Part shown: in pieces, positions 7,590 to 16,110 of the stretch
Position numbering within the stretch: the stretch's first letter is position 1
Layout of the letters: the number at the start of each line of letters is the position of its first letter
Origin: Clostridioides difficile_A
GTDB taxonomy: Bacteria; Bacillota; Clostridia; Peptostreptococcales; Peptostreptococcaceae
Assembly (NCBI GenBank): GCA_945909635.1
Contig: OX246690.1
Span: 248,001-312,000, forward strand
Length of the DNA: 64,000 bases
Direction of reading: 5' to 3'
Position numbers and translations under genes: made by a program
The notes under the pieces: generated by a model
What the model was told of the DNA's origin: nothing
Database searches by the model: none
The model's input: the letters and a program-made list of their open reading frames with translations, nothing else

Positions 7590-8462
7590 CTAAAGTATAT
7601 TGGTTATATTGTCTAATATTATTTTCAAAGGTTGTGTGATATTTTTATCTTTATGTAAGATTGCTAACATTTTATTTTCCATATCTGTACCATTTAATTT
7701 AATCAATCGTAATTTATTATGTAATAGAGAATCTGATAATAAATTTTCTGGTAAAATGGTTATACCCAATCCTGCCTCTGCGGCTTTAATAAGTGCAAAA
7801 GAATTAACACTTTCCCAAACGGGATAAGCTTTTTGGTTGGAAAGAGATAATACACTATCTAAAGTATCACGAATAGCACTTCCTTTTTCACGCAACAACA
7901 ATGGAAATGTGCATAATTGGTGTAGAGATAGTACCTGTTCTGATAAAGGAAAAGTTGGAGCACATGCAACACATAATTTATAGGAGCCTAATAGAATTGT
8001 GCGAAATGCCCCTTGTGGTTCTATACCTTCCCAAAAAGCTATATCGGCTTCTCCACTTTTTAAAATGTCCATAGCTGAATTAGCACTTTCAACACGTACA
8101 TTCGCTTTAAGAGATGGAAATGAATTCTTCAATCGACTTAAGATTGGTGGAAGTAAAAAAGAAGCAATTGTAATGCTAGATACAATATTTATGGGTGTAC
8201 TTTCCTCTAAATGGCTAATTCTCTTATCTAAATTGCGACAAGCGGTTAGTATACTGCGTGCTTCTTCTAAAAGAGAAATACCACAACTAGTCAAACATAC
8301 TCCTCTTGGAAATCTATCAAATAGTGCCGTGCCAGCCTGTTGTTCAAGTTCAGCTATAGCATGAGATACTGCAGATTGTGTAATATGTAATTTTTTTGCA
8401 GCACCTGTGAATGTTCCTGTTTGCTCAATTGCTTCTAAAATCTCTAAATATCTTATGTTCAT
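7590..8462 (-). CDS. LysR-family transcriptional regulator
   Basis: About 290 residues from the ATG at 8462 (MNIRYLEILEAIEQTGTFTGAAKKLHITQSAVSHAIAELEQQAG). The N-terminal winged helix-turn-helix is classic LysR, and a periplasmic-binding-like effector domain follows (residues 90-290; ANSAMDILKSGEADIAFWEG). I prefer this start over the GTG five codons upstream, because that GTG lies within the GAGGAT ribosome-binding site for 8462. It is divergent from the chromate-type transporter pair with 119 bp between, so it probably controls them. The inducer is unknown. Confidence 0.88.
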   Translation of the reverse strand: MNIRYLEILEAIEQTGTFTGAAKKLHITQSAVSHAIAELEQQAGTALFDRFPRGVCLTSCGISLLEEARSILTACRNLDKRISHLEESTPINIVSSITIASFLLPPILSRLKNSFPSLKANVRVESANSAMDILKSGEADIAFWEGIEPQGAFRTILLGSYKLCVACAPTFPLSEQVLSLHQLCTFPLLLREKGSAIRDTLDSVLSLSNQKAYPVWESVNSFALIKAAEAGLGITILPENLLSDSLLHNKLRLIKLNGTDMENKMLAILHKDKNITQPLKIILDNITNIL

Positions 8463-8496
8463 AATAAATATCCTCACTAGACATGAATAAAATTAA

Positions 8497-8518
8497 TTGA
8501 TTCTATTAAATTCTATCA
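8497..8518. promoter_or_regulatory. Possible LysR operator in the divergent intergenic region
   Basis: An imperfect dyad TTGAT...ATCA with an AT-rich centre lies between the LysR gene and the transporter genes, where a LysR-type activator would bind. The evidence is position and partial symmetry only. Confidence 0.3.
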
Positions 8519-8581
8519 TTTTACAGATTGCAGGGCAAGAGATATACTAAATAAGAGAAGGAAGAAAGAAGGAGATAGATT

Positions 8582-9145
8582 TTGAAGAAAAGTGAAAAAC
8601 CATATTTTTGGCTTCTAACTATCAATTTATTCATTAGTACATTCACTTTTGGAGGGGGGTATGTAGTTGTACCTATGGTTAGACGTTATTTTGTAAAACA
8701 GAAGCAATACTTTACAGAGGATGATTTGATGGGTATGGCGGCAGTTGCACAATCAACTCCTGGAGCAATTGCAATCAATTTATCTGCTTTGTCAGGTTAT
8801 CGAGTAGCAGGTACTTTAGGTGCTATCATTAGTTGTATATCTGCTATAATACCCCCACTAGCTATTCTTGGATTAGTATCAATATTTTATACAACTTTTA
8901 TATCCAATGCAATCGTTAACGCAGTATTAAAAGGAATGCAGGCTGGTGTTGCTGCACTAATCGTGGATTTGATTGTTGACATGTGTTCTATGATACTAAA
9001 AGAAAAATCTATATTTTTATCAGTTATGATACCTGTCACTTTCTTTGCAAATTTCATTATGGGTATAAATGTAGCTCTCATATTATTTGTTTGCTGCTGT
9101 GTGTGTATAGTGAGAGTATTCTGCAAGAAGAGGAAAAATAAATGA
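8582..9145 (+). CDS. Chromate transporter family protein, first half-size subunit
   Basis: A membrane protein of 187 residues of the CHR family in its half-length form. It carries the family's N-terminal signature (FTFGGGYVVVPMVRRYFV and AVAQSTPGAIAINLSALSGYRVAG) and about five to six hydrophobic segments. The start is TTG at 8582, with AAGGAGAT about 6 bp before it; there is no upstream ATG. It overlaps the next gene by 4 bp (ATGA). Paired half-size CHR proteins act together as an inward-inverted pair. Chromate efflux is the family's named role, but sulfate or another anion is possible in an anaerobe. Confidence 0.85.
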   Translation: MKKSEKPYFWLLTINLFISTFTFGGGYVVVPMVRRYFVKQKQYFTEDDLMGMAAVAQSTPGAIAINLSALSGYRVAGTLGAIISCISAIIPPLAILGLVSIFYTTFISNAIVNAVLKGMQAGVAALIVDLIVDMCSMILKEKSIFLSVMIPVTFFANFIMGINVALILFVCCCVCIVRVFCKKRKNK

Positions 9146-9708
9146 ATATAATTTGGAACTTATTTCTCATATTTTTAAAAATAGGATTGCTTAGTATTGG
9201 TGGTGGTTATGCAATCATACCTTTAATTCAAGAGCAAGTAGTAAGTCAAACTGAATGGATAAGCGAAAAGATGTTTACAGACATTATAACTATTTCACAG
9301 ATGACACCAGGTCCATTAGCTGTTAATACTTCTACTTTTGTTGGACTTCAAATTGGAGGTCTATGTGGAGCTATTGCGGCTACCTTAGGTTGTGTATTGT
9401 GTGGAGTAGTGATATCTCTATTTTTATATAATTTTTTTCAAAAGCACCAGAATTCTACTTACATATTTGAAGTGTTAAATGGTCTAAAGTCAGCATCATT
9501 AGGTTTAATTATTTCAGCCGCAGCTACAATTATAATACTTGCATTATTTGGGACAAATACATTAGATATCAACTCTATATTTAATAAATTAAATTGGGTT
9601 GCATTAATGATATTTTGTGTTATGTTATTGATAGTGCGTAAATGGAAAATCAATCCTATCATAATCATGCTAATAAGTGGTATAGTGGGGATATTTTTTT
9701 ATTTGTAA
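9142..9708 (+). CDS. Chromate transporter family protein, second half-size subunit
   Basis: Partner of the preceding gene: 188 residues with the CHR signature (GLLSIGGGYAIIPLIQEQVV and ISQMTPGPLAVNTSTFVGLQIGG) and several membrane helices. The start ATG overlaps the previous stop by 4 bp, so the two are translationally coupled. Together they equal the two halves of the long ChrA protein. The divergent LysR gene is the probable regulator. Confidence 0.85.
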   Translation: MNIIWNLFLIFLKIGLLSIGGGYAIIPLIQEQVVSQTEWISEKMFTDIITISQMTPGPLAVNTSTFVGLQIGGLCGAIAATLGCVLCGVVISLFLYNFFQKHQNSTYIFEVLNGLKSASLGLIISAAATIIILALFGTNTLDINSIFNKLNWVALMIFCVMLLIVRKWKINPIIIMLISGIVGIFFYL

Positions 9709-9713
9709 TGTCA

Positions 9714-9750
9714 TCACTCAAACACAATATACAAGTTTAGTGTTTGGGTG
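9714..9750 (+). terminator. Possible terminator after the chromate transporter genes
   Basis: Eleven-base arms CACTCAAACAC (9715-9725) and GTGTTTGGGTG (9740-9750) with one G-U pair, six bases after the stop codon. No strong T run follows. Confidence 0.4.
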
Positions 9751-9872
9751 AGTTCTCGTATATATGTAACAATGTAATTTAAATCTTTTTCATTTCCACC
9801 ACTTTTTCCTGTTTCTGAAAAGTCAAAAGCGAAGATATTTACATTTTAAATAGATAGAAGGTTTATTATCAT
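9714..9872 (-). pseudogene. Relic of an alpha/beta-hydrolase-like gene behind a MerR-type promoter
   Basis: On the minus strand a good ribosome-binding site (GAGAGGTG, 9888-9881) precedes an ATG at 9872 that reaches a stop after eight codons. Just downstream another frame reads NVNIFAFDFSETGKSGGNEK and continues to a stop at 9714. FDFSETGKSGG resembles the strand-and-turn FDFSGxGxSxG of small alpha/beta hydrolases. The arrangement suggests a gene that lost its middle by deletion. The hydrolase assignment rests on one short motif. Confidence 0.4.
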
Positions 9873-9895
9873 ATATTATTCACCTCTCTGAATGC

Positions 9896-9930
9896 ATGAT
9901 ATACCCTAACATGGTGTCAGATTCAAGGGT
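9896..9930 (-). promoter_or_regulatory. MerR-family type promoter/operator
   Basis: On the minus strand, TTGAAT (9926-9921), then a 17-19 bp spacer holding the dyad-like CTGACACCATGTTAGGG, then TATATC/TATCAT as the -10. Outer ACCCT/AGGGT arms are at 9903-9907 and 9926-9930. The layout matches promoters activated by MerR proteins. It points into the relic gene, so it now seems to have no target. Confidence 0.5.
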
Positions 9931-10197
9931 AAATTTAAATTTTTAATGGGACAATAAGTACTGTTTAATTTAGGTACTAAAATTCAAATATAAATAAAGA
10001 AGCAATACAGTGGTGAATTGTAATACAAATATAGTTTGTGTTATATTTGTGTAGTGAATATATAGTATAGAGTTAATTTAGGTAGAGGTTATAGTTACTT
10101 ACTATCTTTGTATTTACTTTTTTATTGTACTGATATACATGGGATAATATTAAATATTATGTCTGATTAAAATACTTAAATATTGTAGGAGGATGAA
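9931..10197. other. Intergenic DNA with no supported feature
   Basis: Very AT-rich DNA before the acetyltransferase gene. A promoter for that gene must lie here, but I cannot choose one with confidence. Confidence 0.4.
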
Positions 10198-10779
10198 ATG
10201 ACAGAACGCGAAAAGATGTTAGCAGGAGAATTGTATGATTGTGGAGATAAAGAATTGTTGTATCAATGGCATAAGGCAAAAGATTTAACTAGAGAGTATA
10301 ATAATTTGAAATCAGATGACAATATTAATAAAGAACGTATTTTAACTGAGCTTTTGGGGAAAAGAGGACAGAAGATATGGATTACTGCACCTTTTTATGT
10401 TGACTATGGAAATAATATTTATTTTGGTAATAATTGTGAAGTAAATATGAATTGTACTTTTTTAGATGATAATGAAATCATAATAGGTGATAATGCGTTA
10501 ATTGCCCCTAATGTGCAAATATATACAGCTTTTCATCCAACAAATGCTAAAGATAGATTTGGAGAAAGAACTGATGATGGATTTAAATTTTGTAAAACTA
10601 TAACTGCTCCAGTTAAAATTGGGAATGATGTTTGGATTGGTGGAGGAAGTATTATTTTACCAGGTGTAACGATAGGAGATAATGTAACTATTGGTGCAGG
10701 AAGTGTTGTGACGAAGTCAATACCATCCAATACCATAGCTTATGGGAATCCATGCCATGTTATTAGAGAAAATAAATGA
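10198..10779 (+). CDS. Maltose/galactoside O-acetyltransferase family protein
   Basis: A cytoplasmic acetyltransferase of 193 residues that moves acetyl from acetyl-CoA to a sugar hydroxyl. The N-terminal Mac domain (MTEREKMLAGELYDCGDKEL) is followed by left-handed beta-helix hexapeptide repeats (GNNCEVNMNCTFLDDNEIIIGDNALIAPNVQIYTAFHP; IGNDVWIGGGSIILPGVTIGDNVTIGAGSVVTKSIP). The catalytic His lies in TAFHP. Length and order match Maa/LacA. AGGAGG precedes the ATG. It is a single gene, and the true acceptor (maltose, glucose, galactoside) cannot be inferred. Confidence 0.9.
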   Translation: MTEREKMLAGELYDCGDKELLYQWHKAKDLTREYNNLKSDDNINKERILTELLGKRGQKIWITAPFYVDYGNNIYFGNNCEVNMNCTFLDDNEIIIGDNALIAPNVQIYTAFHPTNAKDRFGERTDDGFKFCKTITAPVKIGNDVWIGGGSIILPGVTIGDNVTIGAGSVVTKSIPSNTIAYGNPCHVIRENK

Positions 10780-11126
10780 GAACTATTATAATATATCTAT
10801 TTAGTAAACATCAAAGGTATTATTAAAATGAAGAGCTATCTCAAAATTAGGGATAGTTTTTTTATTAATAGATAATAGTGTCTAGTAAATTTAATTAATA
10901 AGATGTTAGACATTGTATTTATTATATTTATGCACATAAAAGATTATATCTCATATGATTGATTAATAAAGTTATTATTTACAATTTATTAATGAAATAT
11001 TAAAGTAGTATTCTTGAATATTAAGAAATAGAATAATATAATATAGTGTGAATGAATTAGTAGCAGTGAATTTCGTAGGTTTCAATATACATTTAAAAAA
11101 TAGATTTATAACTTGGAGGACAAAAA
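10780..11126. other. Intergenic region before the GGDEF-EAL gene
   Basis: About 350 bp. It holds a probable terminator for the acetyltransferase gene at 10835-10867 (CTATCT...GGGATAG, then a T run). The rest is AT-rich with no riboswitch or repeat that I can recognise. Confidence 0.5.
10835..10867 (+). terminator. Terminator after the acetyltransferase gene
   Basis: Short stem CTATCT/GGGATAG closed by an A-rich loop and followed by seven T. Confidence 0.6.
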
Positions 11127-13370
11127 ATGAAATTATCAAGGTATAAGAAAAATAGTTTGTTTCTGTCTATAATTTTATATCTACTTATTATTTCAATCCT
11201 TGTAATTACTATTTTCAATACCATAAAACTGCATAATATATCTAATAAACAAGCGGAGAACTATTTAAAAGATGTATCTACACAAATTGTAATGAATGTT
11301 GATTCTAAAATAAAATTTATCTTATCTGATTTAAGAATAATGGCAGATTTTATTAAACAATATAAGGGTGATAGTCGTTATGAGTATTTATCTAAAAGAA
11401 AGACTAGTTATAAGTATTATGATATTGGAATAATTGATTTAGAAGGGAAGACAGAGTTTTTAAGTGGAAAAAAGTTTGACTTAAAGAATACTGTTTCATA
11501 TAAAAAAGGAATGGAAGGTAAAGAATATTCAGAGGTAATAGAGTCGCTAGGGGCTGTGCTCTACACTGTGCCAATATTTGATGATAAGAATGAGGTGTCT
11601 AGTCTTTTAATAGGTGTCTCTGATAAAGAAAGTATGAATTATATTCTTAACATAGAGAATTTTAATGGGGAAGGAACTATTGAGATTATTAACAGTAAGG
11701 GAAACCCACTTTTTATAGGCGAAAATAGTGAATTAATAAAAGACCTTAGTTACAAATATAAAGATTCTATGGATGAGCCTTGGGTTCAAAAGATGCTTAA
11801 TGATTTTAAAAATGAAAAGTCAGGACATACTGTAATAACTTCATCAAAAAATATAAAGTGTTTATTAACTTATTATCCAATTACAAAAGGCCTAAATGAT
11901 TGGTATTTTGTTCTTGTAGTACCTGAAGAAGCTGTACTTGGTGAACTTAATAAGTTAAACTCTTTTACAATAATAATGACATTTATAGTTACATGTATTA
12001 TTGGAATTATAACAGGGCTTTTATATACAATAAGAAAAAAATATGTAAATCAAATAGAAAATATTGCGTATTTAGATAATATAACGAATGGCATTAACCA
12101 AACCAAGTTTGGCATGTTAGTCAAACCTTTAATTTCAGAATCACCAGATAGTACCTATATGATGATTGCGATAAATATAAAGGAATTTAAGTTAATAAAT
12201 GATTGCTTTGGTAGTGATAAAGGAAATATGACACTCAAACATATTTATACTGTTTTATCTAAAAATATTACTAAAAATGAAGAATTTGTATGTCGTCATG
12301 ATGCAGACCTTTTCTATTTGTTTATTAAAAATAGACCAGTGTTAGAAGTTCTAGAGTTATTGTATAAAATAGAAGCTGATATAAATTATTTTAATGAAAA
12401 CAGAGAAAATCCGTACTTTTTAAGAATATCAGTAGGTATTTACACAATTGAAAATCGTAATGAAGATTTAATCACAATACAAGACTATGCAAATACAGCA
12501 AGAAAAAGCTTCAACAAAGCTCATCAAAGTGATTTTTCTTTTTATAGTGATATAGAAAGAAAGCGATTAATATCTGAAAAGGAAATTTCAAATCTAATGG
12601 AAAAAGCCCTTGAAGATAAAGAATTTTTTATATGTTTACAACCAAAAATTGATATAAAAAATGGTAAAGTTAGTGGAGCAGAGTCTCTTACGCGCTGGAG
12701 AAATTCAGAAAAAGGCATAATTTATCCAAATGATTTCATTCCCCTTTTTGAGAAAAGTGGATTTATATGTAAGTTAGATTTATATATACTTGAAGAAACA
12801 TGTAAATTGATTTCTAAATGGATAAAAGAAGGTAAAGAAGTGTTGATAATTTCTGTTAATGTATCTAGACAACATTTAAAGGATAAGTCGTTTTTGGAAA
12901 AATATGAGCTTATATGTAATAAATATGATGTACCAACACATTTAATAGATTTAGAACTTACAGAATCTATCTTCTTAGAAAATCCAGAAGCTATAGATGT
13001 AATAAAGGATATTCATTCTAAAGGATTTAAGTGTTCTATAGATGATTTTGGATTTGGATATTCATCATTAGGGATATTGAAAGATTTTAAAGTTGATATA
13101 ATTAAACTCGACCGTTCATTCTTTATCAGTAAAAACAATATAGAACGTGGTAAGGTAGTTATTGAGTCTATTATTGAACTTAGTAGAAGGCTTGGCATGA
13201 AGGTAATTGCTGAAGGAATTGAAGAATTAGAGCAAGTAGAGTTTCTACAAAATGTAGGATGTGATTATATCCAAGGTTATGTTTTTTCTAAACCACTATT
13301 AATATCTGAGTTTGAAGAGTTCACATATGAAAATAATAAAATAAAAACTTTAAGAATATCTAGTGATTAA
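11127..13370 (+). CDS. Membrane-bound GGDEF-EAL protein, probable c-di-GMP phosphodiesterase
   Basis: Product of 747 residues. One membrane helix (about 12-34), an extracytoplasmic Cache-like sensor region (about 40-275), a second helix (about 278-300), a degenerate GGDEF domain (about 315-470) and an EAL domain (about 490-740). The GGDEF signature is replaced by RHDAD, so cyclase activity is unlikely. The EAL half keeps the catalytic blocks: ESLTRW, SVNVSRQHL, LELTES, IDDFGFGYSSL, IKLDRSF, AEGIE and GCDYIQGYVFSKP. It probably hydrolyses c-di-GMP in response to an outside signal. GGAGG precedes the ATG. It stands alone, but two c-di-GMP riboswitches in this window read the same messenger. Confidence 0.88.
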   Translation: MKLSRYKKNSLFLSIILYLLIISILVITIFNTIKLHNISNKQAENYLKDVSTQIVMNVDSKIKFILSDLRIMADFIKQYKGDSRYEYLSKRKTSYKYYDIGIIDLEGKTEFLSGKKFDLKNTVSYKKGMEGKEYSEVIESLGAVLYTVPIFDDKNEVSSLLIGVSDKESMNYILNIENFNGEGTIEIINSKGNPLFIGENSELIKDLSYKYKDSMDEPWVQKMLNDFKNEKSGHTVITSSKNIKCLLTYYPITKGLNDWYFVLVVPEEAVLGELNKLNSFTIIMTFIVTCIIGIITGLLYTIRKKYVNQIENIAYLDNITNGINQTKFGMLVKPLISESPDSTYMMIAINIKEFKLINDCFGSDKGNMTLKHIYTVLSKNITKNEEFVCRHDADLFYLFIKNRPVLEVLELLYKIEADINYFNENRENPYFLRISVGIYTIENRNEDLITIQDYANTARKSFNKAHQSDFSFYSDIERKRLISEKEISNLMEKALEDKEFFICLQPKIDIKNGKVSGAESLTRWRNSEKGIIYPNDFIPLFEKSGFICKLDLYILEETCKLISKWIKEGKEVLIISVNVSRQHLKDKSFLEKYELICNKYDVPTHLIDLELTESIFLENPEAIDVIKDIHSKGFKCSIDDFGFGYSSLGILKDFKVDIIKLDRSFFISKNNIERGKVVIESIIELSRRLGMKVIAEGIEELEQVEFLQNVGCDYIQGYVFSKPLLISEFEEFTYENNKIKTLRISSD

Positions 13371-13388
13371 ATATAAAATAAAAAATTT

Positions 13389-13427
13389 AGACAGGTTATA
13401 TAATTAAAAATATAACTTGTCTTTTTT
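13389..13427 (+). terminator. Terminator after the GGDEF-EAL gene
   Basis: Arms AGACAGGTTATA and TATAACTTGTCT (one G-U pair) followed by TTTTTT. Confidence 0.85.
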
Positions 13428-13629
13428 ATTTGTGTATTTACTAAAAAAATGTAGCTACAAATTTTGTAAAAACAATTTTCAAATATTGTAAGTTGTAGTC
13501 AAAGCCCTATTGTATTATTCTGAATATAGAAAGATAGTTACTTCTTTAGACACAAAAGAATGAAAATATACAGAATAATATAAAATTTGCAATATTGATA
13601 ACTCTAATTATTTTGAAAGGAGGGAAAAT

Positions 13630-15660
13630 ATGATAAGTGGAAGAATGTTAATCATTATGAATTTTCTAAAAGGAAAAAATAAGACAAGTTACAAGGAGAT
13701 TAGTAAACAACTAAATATAGAAGAAAGAAAGGTTAGATATGATATAAATAATTTAAATATTGTTTTACAGTCATTGAACAAACCTGTAATACAAAAGATG
13801 AATAAAGGTGTATTAATTATTCCTAATGACTTCCAAGTAGTATTAATAGATAATAATGAATATGTATTTTCTTTAACTGAACGAGTATCCATTATGAAGA
13901 TTATATCAATGTTTAAAATAGATAACTTAAATTTAGAAAAATTGAGTAAAGAATTTCAAGTTTCTAGAAGTTCAATTAAAAATGATCTTAATGTTTTGTC
14001 GAGTGAACTGGAAAGAAATCAAATAATTATTACTTATGATAAAGCTTTCAAGATAAGTGGGGATGAAGATACTATATATAAACAGCGATTGAATATATTA
14101 AAATTATATTCCTATCTTTTTGGCAAGGAAAAATCTGATTTAAGTGTATTTGAGAAGTATATAGTAAATATAATTGAAAAAATATTTAAAGGTATTTCTT
14201 TGAGTGATATATATAATTGGTCTACAAATTTATTATTGCAAATGGGATGGACTTTAAACGATGAATCTTTTACATGGTATGTGTCAAATATTTTCCTTTT
14301 TACATGGTATATACATTCAGATGAAAAACATCCTTTAGAATCTTCTTCTTTAAGTGAACCATATTTTGAAAATAAGTTTGACCAAGAATTTGAACAAATA
14401 ATACAAAAAAATTTAACTAAAGAACAAATTTTGTTGTTAAAGAGTTTTGTATTTTTTACAAATAAATATGCAAGTTTAAATGAAGATATGGATTTGATTA
14501 GTACAGAAATGATAGTTCAAGACTTAATTTACAATATGTCAGAGATATTGGAAAGTGACTTTAAGGAAGATATGATTCTTTATAAAGGATTACTTAATCA
14601 TATTGCTCCATTGATAGAGAGAATCAAACAGAATATACAGATTTATGAAGAATTATTTCATGTCATACCAGACAAATACCAGTACGTACTAGAGGCTACT
14701 AAGGCTTCTATTCAAAAAAATAGAGTATTAAATCAAATAAAGAATGAAAACGAAATAATACTTTTAGCAATACACTTTTTAGGAAGCATACATAGAAATG
14801 AGAGAAATAATTATAAAAATATATTGTTAGTTTGTGGATTTGGTTATGGCGTAATTGCTATGTTAAAGGATACTTTAATAAATGATTACCAGATAAATAT
14901 AGTGGATAGTATTCCATCATATAAGTTACAAGATTATAAAGAATGGGAAAGTATTGATTTTATTGTAACAACATCAAAGATAATAGTAGATTTACCTAAA
15001 ACAATTATTGAGATAAATCCATTTTTACAAGAAGAGGATTATTTAAAGCTTGAAGAAAAAGGAATAAAAAGGAAGAATGTATTAACTAATTATATGTCAA
15101 TAAAAAAAAGGTTGGATTTTTTAGAAGAAGATGCACAAAAAAGAGTATTGAGTATTATATGGCAAGAGCTTGGATACAGTGATGAGAGAATATTATCTAG
15201 ACAACTTAACTTAGGGGATTTAATAGGAATCGATACTATAAGTATAATTGATGAAAAGTTAAAATGGGAAGATGCTGTAGAGATTAGTTCAAATATACTT
15301 GCTGATTGTGATTTCGTATCAGAAAAGTATGCTGACAATATTATAGATATTTTAAAAAATGTGGGCTTTTATGCTATAAAAGATAATGAGTTTGCTCTGT
15401 TACATGGGAATGATAATTCATTAGTTAAAGTAAGTTCCATAAGTTTATTGATATGTAAAGAAGCAATTAATTTTGGAGATAAAAAAGTCAAAATTATATT
15501 TTGTCTAGCAAGTAGAGATAAAAAGGAGCAAATTCCTGCAATAATTAATTTAACTAAAATGGTTTATAAGACTAATTTTATTACTATGTTAGAGGGAGCG
15601 AAGACAAAAGAAGAAGCAGAAAGTTTAATTCATAGATACGAAAAGGAGGTCACTGTATGA
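13630..15660 (+). CDS. BglG/MtlR-type PTS-regulated transcriptional activator
   Basis: Product of 676 residues with the layout of PRD-containing activators: an N-terminal HTH (SYKEISKQLNIEERKVRYDINNLN), a second Mga-like HTH (LEKLSKEFQVSRSSIKNDLNVLSSEL), two PRD regions (about 170-390), an EIIB-like domain with Cys in LLVCGFGYGV (about 403) and a C-terminal EIIA-like domain (about 530-670). Phosphorylation by PTS proteins should set its activity. The ATG follows AAAGGAGGG. Its last codons overlap the EIIA gene by 4 bp, so it is the first gene of the PTS operon and probably its activator. Confidence 0.9.
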   Translation: MISGRMLIIMNFLKGKNKTSYKEISKQLNIEERKVRYDINNLNIVLQSLNKPVIQKMNKGVLIIPNDFQVVLIDNNEYVFSLTERVSIMKIISMFKIDNLNLEKLSKEFQVSRSSIKNDLNVLSSELERNQIIITYDKAFKISGDEDTIYKQRLNILKLYSYLFGKEKSDLSVFEKYIVNIIEKIFKGISLSDIYNWSTNLLLQMGWTLNDESFTWYVSNIFLFTWYIHSDEKHPLESSSLSEPYFENKFDQEFEQIIQKNLTKEQILLLKSFVFFTNKYASLNEDMDLISTEMIVQDLIYNMSEILESDFKEDMILYKGLLNHIAPLIERIKQNIQIYEELFHVIPDKYQYVLEATKASIQKNRVLNQIKNENEIILLAIHFLGSIHRNERNNYKNILLVCGFGYGVIAMLKDTLINDYQINIVDSIPSYKLQDYKEWESIDFIVTTSKIIVDLPKTIIEINPFLQEEDYLKLEEKGIKRKNVLTNYMSIKKRLDFLEEDAQKRVLSIIWQELGYSDERILSRQLNLGDLIGIDTISIIDEKLKWEDAVEISSNILADCDFVSEKYADNIIDILKNVGFYAIKDNEFALLHGNDNSLVKVSSISLLICKEAINFGDKKVKIIFCLASRDKKEQIPAIINLTKMVYKTNFITMLEGAKTKEEAESLIHRYEKEVTV

Positions 15661-16109
15661 GTAAATTAGTCAATGTAAAATGTTCATTTAAAATACATGC
15701 TAATTCAAAAGAAGAAGCCATTGTATCATTAGTAGATGCAGTATCAAAAGAGGGTTATCTAAAAGATAAAAATCAATTTTTAGAAGATGTTTTAAAGAGA
15801 GAGGAAACATTATCGACTTATATTGGACATGGAATAGGTCTTCCTCATAGCCAAAGTATAGGAGTTAAAAGTTCTTGTATTACTATAGGAAAGCTTGATA
15901 CCCCTATCGTATGGACAGAAGAAGGCGAAAAAGTGGATTTAATATTTCTGATATCTGTAACAAAAGACAATGAAAATAATCTACATTTAAAGATTTTGTC
16001 AAGACTCGCACGTTTATTGATGCATGAGAGCTTTAGAAATAAAATTAGAAATTCAGATGAACAAACAGTCTATAATCTTATAAAAGAAAAAATAGGGGAG
16101 GAAGATTAA
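15657..16109 (+). CDS. PTS fructose-family EIIA component
   Basis: A cytoplasmic phosphocarrier of 150 residues of the fructose/mannitol EIIA family. The phosphoryl-accepting His lies in YIGHGIGLPHSQS (about residue 62). It takes phosphate from HPr and passes it to the EIIB at 17.25 kb. It starts within the end of the activator gene (4-bp overlap), which supports one operon. A good AAGGAGG lies within the end of the upstream gene. Confidence 0.92.
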   Translation: MSKLVNVKCSFKIHANSKEEAIVSLVDAVSKEGYLKDKNQFLEDVLKREETLSTYIGHGIGLPHSQSIGVKSSCITIGKLDTPIVWTEEGEKVDLIFLISVTKDNENNLHLKILSRLARLLMHESFRNKIRNSDEQTVYNLIKEKIGEED

Positions 16110-16110
16110 A

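Noticed and set aside
8582..9708. One ChrA gene split by frameshift
   Set aside because: Each half has its own start, ribosome-binding site and family N-terminus; paired half-size CHR genes are a known natural form.
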